This document shows positions 1 to 9,914 of a stretch of 64,000 bases of DNA, piece by piece. How positions within the stretch are numbered: position 1 is the first letter of the stretch; every line of letters begins with the position of its first letter. The notes under the pieces are model-generated. The model was given only the letters and a program-made list of their open reading frames with translations, had not been told where the DNA came from and did no database searches. Position numbers and translations under genes: made by a program. Location of the stretch: NCBI RefSeq assembly GCF_030247185.1, contig NC_080571.1:148093889-148157888 (forward strand). Reading direction: 5' to 3'. The stretch is from Malaya genurostris. Lineage: Eukaryota > Arthropoda > Insecta > Diptera > Culicidae.

Positions 1-80
1 CAAACGAGCTCAAGTTTGTTAAAATCGGATCAGCCATCTCTGAGAAAATTGAGCGCCTTCAAATATCTTCGAAAAGTGCA

Positions 81-120
<40 letters not shown>

Positions 121-231
121 TTTTCCGATCTCGACGAACTGAGTCGAATGGTATATAACACTATGGGTCTCCGAGGCTCCGTTCGAAAGTCGGTTTTTCC
201 AGCAATTCTAATACCTTTCTATAGAGAAAGG
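1..231 (+). repeat. Dispersed mosquito repeat, right-hand part
   Basis: Non-coding. It contains a short motif (about 20-50) that recurs in altered form at 5190-5215, which suggests both stretches belong to one repeat family. A CA microsatellite splits it. The reading frame that opens at 16 and runs through this stretch is an accidental extension of the LINE ORF that follows. I recognise the style as a common Aedes interspersed repeat, but that is from memory. Confidence 0.5.
79..117. repeat. (CA)n microsatellite
   Basis: A nearly pure CA dinucleotide run with one CATA interruption near its start. Confidence 0.95.
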
Positions 232-1021
232 CAAAAATGTAACTCAATAACTTTCAGTAGAAAAAATGAAACTATACCTATAAACATACATCTAGGAAAT
301 CAACTTGTAGAAAAATGTAAAATTGTAAGAGATTTAGGCGTAATCTTAGACTCCAAGCTCACTTCTGGAGTTGTGGAACACTACAATACCATAATCAATA
401 AAGCTAATAGCATGCTGGGCTTTATTAAACGCTTCAGTCATAACTTTCAGGACCCATACACAATTATATTATTATACACTACATATGTCAGACCTATTTT
501 GGAATATTGCAGCCTAGTATGGAATCCATACAATATTATTCACGAAGAACGCATCGAATCTATTCAAAAACAATTTCTTTTATATGCACTTCGTAAATTA
601 AACTGGACAGCATTTCCTCTACCATCATATGAAGCACGCTGCATGCTCATCAATATACAAACACTTAAAGAACGCCGCGACTTTGCAATGCTTTATTTTA
701 TCAGCGACATTATTTCTCAACGCATTCAATCAGCTCCATTATTATCGCAATTAAATTTTTATATACCTTGCCGTCAATTACGTTCCAGGAAATTATTTTT
801 AGAAAAACAAGCTAGAACAAATTATGCAAAATACAGTCCAGTCAATCGAATAATGCGCCATTACAATCAATACTGCGAACATCTTGACCTTACTATGTCT
901 AAAAATCAAATCAAATCTCAGCTTTGTCGTAGAAATAATGCGTAGTATGTAAGTGAACATTGTAAACAATTTATATGTAGTCTACATTTGCTTGACGAAA
1001 TAAATAAATAAATAAATAAAA
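232..1021 (+). mobile_element. LINE 3' end, 5'-truncated (RT C-terminal part)
   Basis: An open frame to the stop at 945 encodes the region downstream of the reverse transcriptase catalytic core in Jockey-group LINEs. It has a VRDLGVILDSKL-type segment, then YTTYVRPILEYCSLVWNPY and ERIESIQKQFLLYALRKLNW. No YADD core is present, so the copy is 5'-truncated. After the stop comes a short 3' UTR and an (AAAT)n tail at about 999-1021, typical of LINE integration. The tail directly abuts the next LINE, suggesting insertion beside or into it. The frame is intact over about 235 codons, which implies a fairly young insertion. Confidence 0.8.
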
Positions 1022-1536
1022 CCGATACCCCTTTTGAAAATGCTGTCACACCGGTAATAAATTGGGCCGCTCCATCAGTCAACGCTGTTAGTAAACCATA
1101 TGAGTATGCACCGAACATCCACACGAATTTTGTTCTACGACAACGTATTATTTCATCTCAATCTAATAACCTGATCAGCAATGCAGCGCACGCTACGATA
1201 CCAATATGTAATACAAAACATGCATCAGTTTTTTCTAACATTCCTTACGTAGGCTCCACTCAGTTCCAAATAGTTGATACTAGTCGCAAACAGGTCAACT
1301 ACATTGTACCTTCCCCGACACCTATTATAAAAAGCACCGGCTTAGCCAATACCCAGAGCACCACCCTTCTGGTAGCTTCTTCTGCACCTCAGACTCTTAA
1401 CAACATAAACAATAGAAATTGGTACTATCTAACCAAATTTTTACCGAGCGAGTCAGAAGAAAATATCATACTTTACGTTCATTCCAAAACAAAATGTGAT
1501 AGTAGCCAAATCAAATTTCATTCACTTCTTTATTAG
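1022..1536 (+). pseudogene. LINE ORF1 C-terminal remnant
   Basis: Serine- and threonine-rich coding-like sequence ending in a WYYLTKFLPSESEENIILYV-type segment near 1420-1480, with a C and an H following. This resembles the C-terminal domain of ORF1 proteins of this LINE group (nucleic-acid binding, RNP assembly). Frames are broken and the start is lost where the preceding LINE abuts. Confidence 0.45.
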
Positions 1537-1767
1537 AGCGCAAACCCGAACAGAGAGCAGAAAAAAATTATCTTTCCCTACCCCTTCGCAGATCAATCCC
1601 CTCTCGGCCCTCGTACAAACAACAAAATTTGCACAGCACCAGTACACAAAATCAATCACCTCGATTGTTTCTACCCGTTCCACGTCTCTTCCGTCAAACT
1701 GCCCCCCGTACTCCAATAATGAACTTGTTATCACCGATTCCGCATCACACATCCACAGAACTGGTTT

Positions 1768-2260
1768 GAATGTTTACTACCAGAATATTGGAGGAATGAA
1801 CCGTTCTATCAACGACTATCATCTTGCATGTCCTGACACAGAATACGATGTATATGCCTTTACGGAAACCTGGCTGAATGAGAATACGTTAAACATGCAG
1901 ATCTTCGATCGTTCTTACTCTGTATACCGGCAGGACCTTAACTGTCAAAATAGTTGCAAAAAGAGCGGCGGTGAAATCTTGATTGCCTGTCGCTCAAAAT
2001 TCAATTCTCGTTTGATGCCTACCTTAAACTGCGACAATGTCGAGCAAATTTGGATCACTATCACGTTCCCACTTTTTACGCTATACTCGTGTATGCTTTA
2101 CCTCCCTTCTGATCGCATGAATGATCTAGACCTGATCGAACAGCACCTCCTAGATCTGTGCTTCGCCAGTCATGAATTGTCTAAATTGAAATTATCCTCG
2201 AATGCTGGTCCGGATGAAATCCCCTCTTTAGTATTAAAAAATGCTCGAACAGCCTGTTAA
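1768..2260 (+). pseudogene. LINE endonuclease fragment fused to start of RT
   Basis: The frame running to 2260 encodes an apurinic-like endonuclease N-terminal half: LNVYYQNIGGMN, DVYAFTETWLNE (the catalytic Glu context TETW is present), then a GGEILIACRSKF strand and IWITITFP. It then jumps to SNAGPDEIPSLVLKN, the start of the RT domain. The expected GDFN and SDH motifs and the linker are absent, so several hundred bases were lost by internal deletion. The frame ends at 2260, and RT continues in another frame. Confidence 0.75.
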
Positions 2261-2261
2261 T

Positions 2262-2915
2262 TCCTCTATCAATACTGTTCAACATATCACTTAATTCAGG
2301 AACGTTTCCCGACATCTGGAAGAAGTCATTCATTTTCCCTATGTTCAAAAACGGAAACACCTTTGATATTTCTAATTATCGTGGGATAGCCGCACTATGC
2401 GCCGTATCCAAATTACTTGCAATTATTGTTCTCGAATTTGTTACGCATAACTGCAACTACTACCTCTCCGAAAGTCAACACGGTTTTATGCTAAATCGAT
2501 CAACCTCAACGAACTTATTATCTTACACATCCTTCTTTATTCGATGTCTACAAGCACGTCGGCAAGTTGACGCTATATATACTGATTTCTCCGCTGCTTT
2601 CGACAAAATAAACCATCAAATAACAGTTGCAAAACTCAATAGGCTTGGATTCGACGGATCACTACTTAAATGGCTACAGTCTTACCTAATTGGTCGTGAA
2701 AAGTCAGTAAAAATTGGAGACTGCATTATAACACCTTTCGCAGCGTGCTCTGGAGTCCCTCAAGGCATTCACTTGGGACCATTTTTATTCTTGCTCTACC
2801 TCAACGATCTTAATTTTATATTGAAATGCCACAAACTATCTTTCGCAAATGATTTTAAACTATATTATCCAATAAAATCACCTGACGACACCATATTTTT
2901 GCAGTCACAGCTTGA
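2262..2915 (+). pseudogene. LINE reverse transcriptase core, mutated
   Basis: Encodes RT palm and fingers: ISNYRGIAALCAVSKL, an SESQHGFMLNRST block, AIYTDFSAAFDKINH (first catalytic Asp), GVPQGIHLGPFLFLLYLND, and a FAND tetrapeptide at about 2842-2853 where FADD is expected. That loses one of the two catalytic aspartates, so the copy is dead even without the mariner. The frame is interrupted at 2916-2917 by the mariner target site. Confidence 0.85.
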
Positions 2916-2917
2916 TA

Positions 2918-3827
2918 ACAGATCGGCTGAAAAGTTCGTATCGTTTCTATGAGAGGGCGTCACTAGAATTAAATCCATACCATTTTCAGATAGTACCAAC
3001 CTTAAAAAAATACGTGTATAAATTTGACAGCTGTCTGATTATTAGTTTGTGAGATATTGCATTTTGAGTGAAGATACTTTTGTTATTGTGAAAAAAAATG
3101 GAAAAAAAGGAATTTCGTGTGTTGATGAAACACTACTTTTCGATGAAAAAAAGTGCCGCCGATACCAAAAAATGGCTTTATGAGTGTTATCCAGACTCTG
3201 CACCGGGCGAAGCAACAATTCGTAAGTGGTTTGCAAAATTTCGTACTGGTCATATGAGCACCGAAGACGATGAACGGAGTGGACGTCCAAAAGAGGCTGT
3301 TACCGATGAAAACGTGAAAAAAATCCACACCATGATTATCAATGACCGTAAAGTGAAGTTGATCGAGATAGCTGACACCCTAAATATATCAAAGGAACGT
3401 GTTGGACATATTATTCACGAATATTTGGATATGAGAAAGCTTTGTGCAAAATGGGTGCCGCGTGAGCTCACAATCGATCAAAAACAACAACGAAAAACCA
3501 TGCTGAAATTGAACGAATTGGGCTTCGAATTGCTCCCTCATCCACCGTATTCTCCAGATTTGGCCCCCAGTGACTTTTTCCTGTTCTCAGACCTCAAGAG
3601 AATGCTCGCTGGTAAAAAATTTAGAAGCAATGAAGAGGTAATCGCTGAAACTGAGGCCAATTTTGAGGTGAAGGACAAATCGTACTACAAAAATGGTATC
3701 GAAAAGTTGGAAGATCGCTATAATCGCTGTATCGCCTCTGATGGCAATTATGTTGAATAATAAAAACGAATTTTGGCAAAAAAATGTGTGTTTCTATTAA
3801 ACGATACGAACTTTTCAGCCGAACTGT
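2918..3827 (+). mobile_element. mariner element, internally deleted
   Basis: Terminal inverted repeats begin ACAG(A/T)TCGGCTGAAAAG and are about 27 bp with one mismatch. They are flanked by TA duplications at 2916-2917 and 3828-3829. This TIR type matches the vertumnana/irritans group of mariners as I remember it. At 910 bp it is short for the family (usually about 1.3 kb) because the transposase gene has lost its middle. It sits inside the LINE RT gene in the same orientation. Confidence 0.9.
3098..3760 (+). pseudogene. mariner transposase, catalytic core deleted
   Basis: 220 residues against about 345 usual. The N-terminal paired-like DNA-binding region is complete: two helix-turn-helix units, with the linker motif around WFAKFRTGHMSTEDDERSGRP and a second HTH near residues 70-110. 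After the WVPRELT motif (residues about 122-128) the protein jumps to LPHPPYSPDLAPSDFFLFSDLK. Only the third catalytic Asp (in PSDFFLF) survives, so the first two Asp of the DD34D triad are gone. The frame stays open across the deletion. An intact N-terminal domain could in principle bind TIRs without cutting, but that is speculation. Confidence 0.9.
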
Positions 3828-3829
3828 TA

Positions 3830-4584
3830 TATTCGTGAACTGGTGTATTAGCAATAGAATGGTTTTAAATGCCTCGAAATGTTCCCCTATGTCGTTTACT
3901 CGCATACACTCGTTAATAAGGTATGACTATAACATTTCGCAGAATATACTTAAACGTGAGTTTATCGTTAAAGATCTAGGTATCTTTCTTGATATCAAGC
4001 TAGATTTCAAAAGTCATATCGACTATGTGATTTCTAAGGCATCCAAGCTTTTAGGTTTTGTTTTCCGTATCACCAAGAGCTTTGTCAATGTACATTGTCT
4101 AAAAGCATTATATTTTTCTTTAGTCCGCTCGACACTTGAATATTCAGCTGTTGTCTGGTCACCTCATTATCAAATCGACATAGAGCGGATTGAAGCCATT
4201 CAGCATAAATTTGTTAGATTTGCCCTGTGTAACCTACCTTGGAGAGATTCTGCTAATCTTCCTAGTTACATAGATGGCTGTAAGCTTATTGACTTGGATC
4301 GGTTATTTGTTCGTCGAAATATCTCCAAGGTAACTTTCGTTGCTGATTTACTTCAATCACATATCGACTGTCCCGAGCTTTTGCAGTTGATTAATCTCGA
4401 CATTCAGCGACGTAATCTACGTTCCCACCCCTTTCTCAGATTACCTATTGCAAGAACAAATTATGGGTACAATGAACCATTCTGCAGTATGTGCCGAACA
4501 TTCAACAACTGTTTCAATGTTTTCGACTTTCATTTATTTCGAAATATGATTAAACGATTTTTTCGTAATCAATTGTCAGATTAG
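3830..4584 (+). pseudogene. LINE RT C-terminal part, downstream of mariner
   Basis: Continues the RT protein after the mariner: a WCISNRMVLNASKC segment, VKDLGIFLDIKLDFKSHI, then LVRSTLEYSAVVWSPHYQ and ERIEAIQHKFVRFAL. Removing the mariner and one TA places this in the same frame as the upstream part (LD joined to IF), showing the frame was open here when mariner inserted. It ends at a TAG (4582-4584). Confidence 0.85.
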
Positions 4585-5187
4585 CCTTACGATCAGTATT
4601 TGCTTTGAAACCGACAATATTGCTTTTTCGTTCAACCCCCACTTCGTCTCTCCAACATCTTTATTGGACACTAACTAGATTTGCTCGCAGAAATTAACCC
4701 GGTCATCCCTTCCTCTTTTTCTCTGTCTTCCACCATGCTTTCTTCGATCACTAATTAGATTTAGATGCCGATTCTAACATCGTCGTTTTCTTTTCCTTCC
4801 ACCATCTTTTTAATCACTAATTAGATCTACATGCCGATTCTAACATCGTCGTTAGTCCACGCTCCTTCACCACCTCCTCCACCAACCCTCGTACTCCATT
4901 CGCCTACCCACTATTTTCTTCTCTCTCGCCTTTTTAGAAAGAGCACTATCACTGTCAAGTAATGCTTGGTGTCATCGACTAGTTATAGGGTTATAGATTT
5001 AGTTTTAATTGTTAGCTTTAATTGTTAGTTTTGATTGTTAGTTCTAATTGTTAGTGTTAAGTCCAAATGTATTTGTTGGATAATTCTGATCTGTTGATAC
5101 TGATGAGGAAGTTTTATGCCTGCTGGAGAGAGAGATTGCCAAATTTCATCTCTATCGGGCTTTTCCTTGCTCCCAAATAAAGAAATG
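4585..5187 (+). other. LINE 3' UTR, no gene
   Basis: Pyrimidine-rich sequence with imperfect internal repeats (CTAATTAGAT plus TGCCGATTCTAACATCGTCG twice near 4750-4850) and a degenerate TTAATTGTTAG repeat at about 4997-5060. It ends in an A-rich AAATAAAGAAATGAAG tail. No open frame of note. Confidence 0.55.
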
Positions 5188-5520
5188 AAGAAATCGGTGA
5201 AACCATCGCTGAGAAAAGTAAGTGAGATCAATTTTGGTATATATGACCACTATCTCCGGTGCTTCCGGAACCGAATACCGGGAACCAGGATAGCCGGAAT
5301 CGATTTATTTAGTTGTCTACTGATAATGACTACCGGTTTGTCTAGTTTTGAGACCAGTTTAGGAATTTTTTACGTTTTTTGTTTCGCCGGTTTAAGTGAC
5401 GGTGTACAATATTAGACACACTTTACCCTACAACTCCGGAGCCGGAAGTTGGATCCGGATGAAATTCAGGAATTCCGTAATGAGACCTTTCATTTGAATC
5501 AAAGTTTGTCAAAATCGAAA
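5188..5520. repeat. Dispersed repeat, left-hand part
   Basis: CCGG-rich non-coding segment ending in TTTGTCAAAATCG, which resembles the beginning of the window (TTTGTTAAAATCG). It is probably another copy, or the complementary part, of the repeat at 1-231. No coding potential. Confidence 0.45.

Positions 5521-5576
<56 letters not shown>
5521..5576. repeat. (CA)n-(GA)n microsatellite
   Basis: A short CA run followed by a long pure GA run. Confidence 0.95.
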
Positions 5577-5578
<2 letters not shown>

Positions 5579-5629
5579 ATAAAATCATACATATTTAAAA
5601 AACCAATTACAGCTCGGAATATGTATTGT

Positions 5630-5700
5630 ATAAAAGGCGGGTAGGTACTGTCAGACATATAACCGAAAATACGTAAACACGAATAACATTAGCATGTTGA
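5630..5700 (+). repeat. Terminal piece of dispersed repeat family R
   Basis: AAAGGCGGGTAGGTACTGTC followed by an ACATAACC...CGTAAACACGAA stretch matches 13656-13790 and, inverted, the ends of copies at 20217 and 27270. Here only the terminal 70 bp or so is recognisable. Confidence 0.6.
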
Positions 5701-5869
5701 AATTGAAACTGTGCCCTTATAAAGCTCGATATCAATTTCTGCGAACGCAAATATAGATCCAAATTTTGGCTGAGTAAAAGACATCATAATAATAGTAATA
5801 ATAAAACCAATGTCACCCAACGAATGTATAGGGGGGTTATGCTGAAAGTGAGAAAAACCCGCATTTTCA

Positions 5870-6006
5870 GGTGTTGAATTCCACAAGGTGTGGAGTTCAG
5901 TATACTCCCAAAAGGGCTTCCGACTGGCGACATCATAACCGTCCTTCTATTGAAAAAGAATGATCGAATTCCACAAAAGAATGTATTACCAAGGCTTTGC
6001 TTCACT
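5870..6006 (+). repeat. SINE-like 3' module, degraded
   Basis: Ends in GAATTCCACAAAAGAATGTA then TTACCAAGGCTTTGC. This closely parallels the 3' end of the SINE at 10184-10390 (ATTCCACCAAAGGAATGTAA then TGCCAGGACTTTGC). The tRNA-like head is missing. Confidence 0.5.
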
Positions 6007-6101
6007 TTCATAAACATATGCAGATATTGTAAAGATAATTTCAAATGAATAATCCTTTTCAGAATTGATAAATACTAATATATTGCTACTTTCTGTTGTA
6101 G

Positions 6102-6447
6102 AGCACGACGGCGGAAAAAATTAACAAAAGCCCTTGAGAGACAGGCTAGAAAACTTCGATCAAAAGGCATTGCAGTTGATTTGGAGGTGCTTAAAGCAGA
6201 ATATTTATCCCAGCATCGCAATACCTCTAGCTCCGACAGTGAAGCAGGCGGCTACGATGACGAAGATGATGATGAAGATCAAATCGATGTAGTTGGCGGA
6301 ACAGAATCCAATGAGACACCAGAAGACTGTTTAATAGAAAGGCGTGACAGTGTTGACGACACAGTAGATGAAAATACAGATATGCACAAACATATCATAA
6401 GGCCAAATCCATTTAGTATAGAGTCATTGTTAAACAATAGCTCGTGA
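6102..6447 (+). CDS. unc-4: Homeobox protein unc-4-like, 3' terminal coding exon
   Basis: Begins at a good splice acceptor (TTTCTGTTGTAG, AG at 6100-6101). The first base completes a split codon, then a frame reads ARRRKKLTKALERQARKLRS, followed by GIAVDLEVLKAEYLSQH, an acidic serine-rich stretch (DSEAGGYDDEDDDEDQIDVVGG) and, just before the TGA, NPFSIESLL. The basic helix after the homeodomain, the IDVVGG block and the C-terminal FSIESLL eh1-like (Groucho-binding) motif together match my memory of insect Unc-4, a paired-class homeodomain repressor in neurons. The homeodomain itself would lie upstream and is not in this window. No disabling change is seen. AATAAA occurs at 6744-6749. The upstream intron would contain the LINE/mariner cluster. 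Confidence 0.72.
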
Positions 6448-6750
6448 AATTTCTGCAGTAAGATTTTCTATCCAGAATACTATGAGGATGCTACTTTTGT
6501 GTACAACTAGATTATTTCAGTTACAAACTATCCTTGGGTATATACCGTATTCACAGTGACATATTCAATAATCGATACTTGACGACATATTATGAATATT
6601 ATTTATAAATGATATAAAAAAACAAAAAAAATATTATTTATTTAGAGAAAATCCTTGTTAAATCCTGTCTAAAATTATATAATCATCAAAGTCCTTGTTG
6701 CTGTATTTTTACATGATTGTTATTGAATATGATGTTTAAGGATAATAAAT
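6448..6750 (+). other. Probable 3' UTR with polyadenylation signal
   Basis: AT-rich, no open frame, with AATAAA at 6744-6749 about 300 nt after the stop. Assigned to the unc-4-like exon by position only. Confidence 0.45.
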
Positions 6751-7074
6751 CAAGTAAATTTTCACCATATTGATGTGCAGCCAGGACCTGCAGATCATTT
6801 TTGGCCCGAGTGGATTATTTGCTCCTTTAAAAAATCGTCGACTGCGTTTCCGTAGTTCATGAATGGAAGGAAATATACAAACAGTTTAGTCATTGATTTA
6901 TTACAGAGTGTAAATGATCATCACGATATATACAAAAAATCATTTGCGCAAAAATGGAGCGGCGCTTTGCATTTCGCAAAACAAAGTTGTCCAACAATTT
7001 TTCTAAATCGAGTTTGTGGTTTACTTTATGATCAAAAAAGAACCGGACTTTTATTAAACGCAAAATTTCTATTT

Positions 7075-7290
7075 TTAATAAATTTCTTTATTATCGCCTT
7101 CAAAGAACTCTCTCGCTGCGGCAATATATGCATGCCAACGCTTGATCCAATTTTCCATACAAGTTTTATAGGCCGCCGAAGGTATGGCCTTTAGTTCACG
7201 CAGCGAATTCTCTTTTATGGTCTCAAAACGCGTTCCCAGCAATGGCAATTTGAGTCTGGGGAAGAGGAATGCATCATTCGCAATAAAATG
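7075..7290 (-). pseudogene. mariner-family transposase C-terminal fragment
   Basis: The minus strand reads an open stretch with ANDAFLFPRLKLP (third catalytic Asp in the ND-FLF context), then LLGTRFETIKENSLRELKAIP, AYKTCMENWIKRWHAYI and FEGDNKEIY before a TAA. This is the usual C-terminus of mariner/IS630 transposases. No upstream catalytic region or TIRs are identifiable. It belongs to a different lineage from the element at 2918-3827. Confidence 0.75.
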
Positions 7291-7980
7291 AATACTAGAT
7301 TTAGAGAAATAAATGCTAGATGAAAGTTTCCTGAAAATAATTTGTTTTGATCGTAATCACATTGAGATTGTTAATTTGTCTGCATTCTCTACGCAATAGT
7401 AATGCTTCATGCAAAATTAGTTTAAAAAAATATTTCACAGCACATAGTGATTAGAGCGACAAAAGACTTCGTTTTACTTCCAGCTGGTTGATGCTGATGA
7501 TGAAGTTTATGATGATGCACTATTTTGATTAAACTCAATAAAACGTTTTTTGACATGAATTTAATTTATGGAAATAACAGAAGCACAGGGTTAGAGCACA
7601 CAGCGGCGCTGCGTTTGAAAGGCGCGTTTGAATTGCCGAAGCAAAACCTGCACTCCTCCCGGTAGATGTGAATAGTAAACAAAAATCAAAATAATAACAA
7701 ATTTTACCATCACATCTTGTCTTGATGTTATTGTGCTGTCATAGCAATACTTCATATTTTCTTGATATTTCATCGAAGGAATATTCTTGATAGAATAGAA
7801 AATATGTATTTAGCATCAAGATTTGTTATGACATCTTATTTCGTTATTGATGAGGCATAAAAATTTCATTAAGTACAATTGATTCAGTGGTTTCTTTTTC
7901 AAATTGAATACAATTGAATAAACTGCACCAGAATCGGATAAGAGAAATTCTTATGGTCTTCAATGCTAGAAAACCAAATT
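7291..7980. other. No gene seen
   Basis: AT-rich sequence with no open frame resembling a protein and no clear repeat structure. Confidence 0.4.
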
Positions 7981-7981
7981 A

Positions 7982-8164
7982 CACTGAGGTCTTTTTTATG
8001 CGGTCTATTTTATGCGTTTTTTTTACGCGACTTTTTATGCGATTTTTCAGAGTTATGCGGTTTTTTTTATGCGAAGTTTCAGCAAGCGGTTTTTTATGCG
8101 AATTTTCAGAGTTATGGGGTTTTTTTATGCGGTACGTAAATTCGCATAAAAAAAGACTTCAGTG
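7982..8164. mobile_element. TATGCG MITE, short copy
   Basis: TIRs CACTGAGGTCTTTTTTATGC and its complement (one end reads AAGACTTCAGTG), flanked by TA. The inside is made of repeats of a unit of about 32 bp around TTTTTATGCGAATTTTCAGA GTTATGCGG. A second, longer copy is at 40014-40336. Confidence 0.75.
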
Positions 8165-8439
8165 TACAGAAAAAATCGTCTTCTATAAATGTTTTGCTCT
8201 TGATTTGATGTTACAATGGCAGAATTTTATATTTTGTTGCTATTTTCAGACTTTGCAATGATTTTTGATATTTTAACTCTTATTTCAAACTAAATAATGT
8301 AATTTTCCACCATTGAGATGTTTGGTTTTAATAAATGGTTTGCAAATCACTTCTACCCGTAATGTTACTTCGTTGTATGATATTCAAGCTAAACAGAGTA
8401 AATTAATCAACATTGAACATGTTTTTCTTATCATTATAA

Positions 8440-8614
8440 TTATTGATAATCACATCATATATGTTAATATTATTTGCTGGTTTTATTGATATTACTCCGC
8501 CAACATGGTATTGCTGAATAAATTTTAATTACATAAAGAAGCATGAAATTTTTGCCACGGCGAAGAAAAACTTATGCATATTGCCTATGAAATAAACGTA
8601 TTTATGGGGAAAAA
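8440..8614 (+). repeat. LINE 3' end, 5'-truncated copy
   Basis: Ends in TGCCACGGCGAAGAAAAACT TATGCATATTGCC and an A-rich tail, matching the 3' terminus of the RNase H LINE at 24003-25199 and the copy at 29425-29615. No coding sequence. Confidence 0.65.
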
Positions 8615-8639
8615 AAAGCATGAAATTTCGATGCGACCC

Positions 8640-9480
8640 ACAGTGCACAGTGGTTCAAAAGCGCAATTTCACGCTCTGAATTGATAACTCATAGGAACGT
8701 GGTTTTTGAGGTACAGTATCTTCAGCAAAGTTGCTCAGAATGATCGACGCCATCTTTTGGGAAAATTTTATTTATGTGATTATTCTCCCTAAAAGTGAGA
8801 TAATAATATTATTTTAGTTCAGAGCCAACTTAGAAGCTAAGTTACTTCGACAAAGTTGTGCAGAAAGTTATTTCAAACAAATTTGCTGCAAATACTATTC
8901 CCATAACTTGAGTGTAATTCATGATATAATGTATTTTCTGAAAAGAGTGTCCTAAAACCAGTTTTTGTAAGAAAACACATATATTTTGAATTTATATGAG
9001 TTTTTTATGTTATACAAAGTTTTTTATCATTAAAAACTACACAACTTTCTGAAACATACTATGCTGCTATCATTTCAGTTCAATGAAATAGAGCCATTTT
9101 TCAGGGTTTTTTTAACAAAATTTCAACTTGCCTATCATCAAAAGGCGCAGAAAGGTGCAGATGAGACTACTCACATGTTAAACTACACTTAAAATAATAA
9201 TCATATTATAGTTATGTGAAAAGTTATGTGAATATTTTCCACCCTACTTTTCACGTAGGTTTTAACGGACTGGCATTTAAAAGCTGCTTAATGCATAATC
9301 CAGTCAAAGTTACGTGTTTCATAGGTAAAATGTAATGTACTGTTCATATCACATTTATCTATCAGTTCATATCAAATTTAGATACCAGAAAATTACTATT
9401 TTATATATTGGTTGAAGTCAAAAGGGAGATTTCAGATTTTTATATAAATCTGTGAAATGAAAAAAAGCCATGAAATATAA
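8640..9480. other. Interspersed non-coding repeat material
   Basis: Contains CTTCAGCAAAGTTGCTCAGA and the similar CTTCGACAAAGTTGTGCAGA about 150 bp apart, suggesting an internally duplicated dispersed repeat. Near 9210-9260 there are TTATGTGAA and TTCACGTAGG motifs akin to the MITE at 9915-10875. No gene. Confidence 0.4.
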
Positions 9481-9490
9481 AACATTTATT

Positions 9491-9878
9491 TCAGAAAATT
9501 GTCATATAATTCCAATGGCTTAAAAAGCAACTAATAACGTCGTGGTATCTCAAATCGACAAGCCTCCCGAAATCGTTTTTGTTGTCACTGCCATCCAACC
9601 GAAGCCGAAGTCGAGATCCAAGAACTCCCACAACACTATCGATGCAGGTTGAAGTCGCATTACATGGTTCCAGTGTCTCTAGCTTCATACCGACGGCCTG
9701 TTTAAAGCTTTCGGCAGGAGCGGGTAAACTTCCCGACTCACGCAGGCACTCGGTCCAGTTGAACACATGGAAACTTTCATACTGGAATGGTCCGGTCGAT
9801 GGAGTAAAAAATTGTAATTAAATAACTTTTCTCGCAAATATTTACACTACTTACACTTCGAGGGTCACTGCTCGCCAT
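9491..9878 (-). CDS. Truncated MBT-repeat protein, Scm-like (possible pseudogene)
   Basis: Exon 1 (9878-9855) is ATG plus MASSDPRS and ends at a GTAAGT donor. A 73-nt intron follows (9854-9782, acceptor CCATTCCAG), and exon 2 (9781-9491) gives a total of 104 residues. Exon 2 encodes most of one malignant-brain-tumour repeat: FNWTECLRESGSLPAPAESF, VGMKLE, TSTCIDSVVGVLGSRLRLRL and DGSDNKNDFGRLVD. The best fit I recall is the first MBT repeat of Sex comb on midleg/SCMH1, chromatin-bound Polycomb-group proteins that bind methyl-lysine. Two oddities are a missing loop of about 10-12 residues between SFKQ and VGMKLE, and Gly in place of the conserved Trp of NDFW. After LVD the similarity stops. It is either a decayed partial gene duplicate or a captured fragment; the intact splice sites and frame argue for caution before calling it dead. 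Confidence 0.6.
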
Positions 9879-9914
9879 TTTCAAATCGAGTTTTTCACAC
9901 TGGAAATTCACGTA

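Larger units (their letters stand above)
1022..5187 (+). mobile_element. Jockey-group LINE, decayed, split by mariner
   Basis: In order it holds an ORF1 C-terminal remnant, an endonuclease piece, a reverse transcriptase with a mutated core, a mariner insertion (2918-3827), the RT C-terminal part, and a 3' UTR ending near 5187 in an AAATAAAG-like tail. The endonuclease and RT parts are joined by an internal deletion, since linker sequence is missing near 2190. It cannot be active. It resembles the Loner/Jockey-type elements of mosquitoes, but the clade assignment is an inference. Confidence 0.8.

Noticed and set aside
3042..3328. Minus-strand ORFs over the mariner
   Set aside because: Shadows of the + strand transposase.
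6859..7194. 111-codon + strand ORF
   Set aside because: Its second half is antisense to a mariner transposase fragment.
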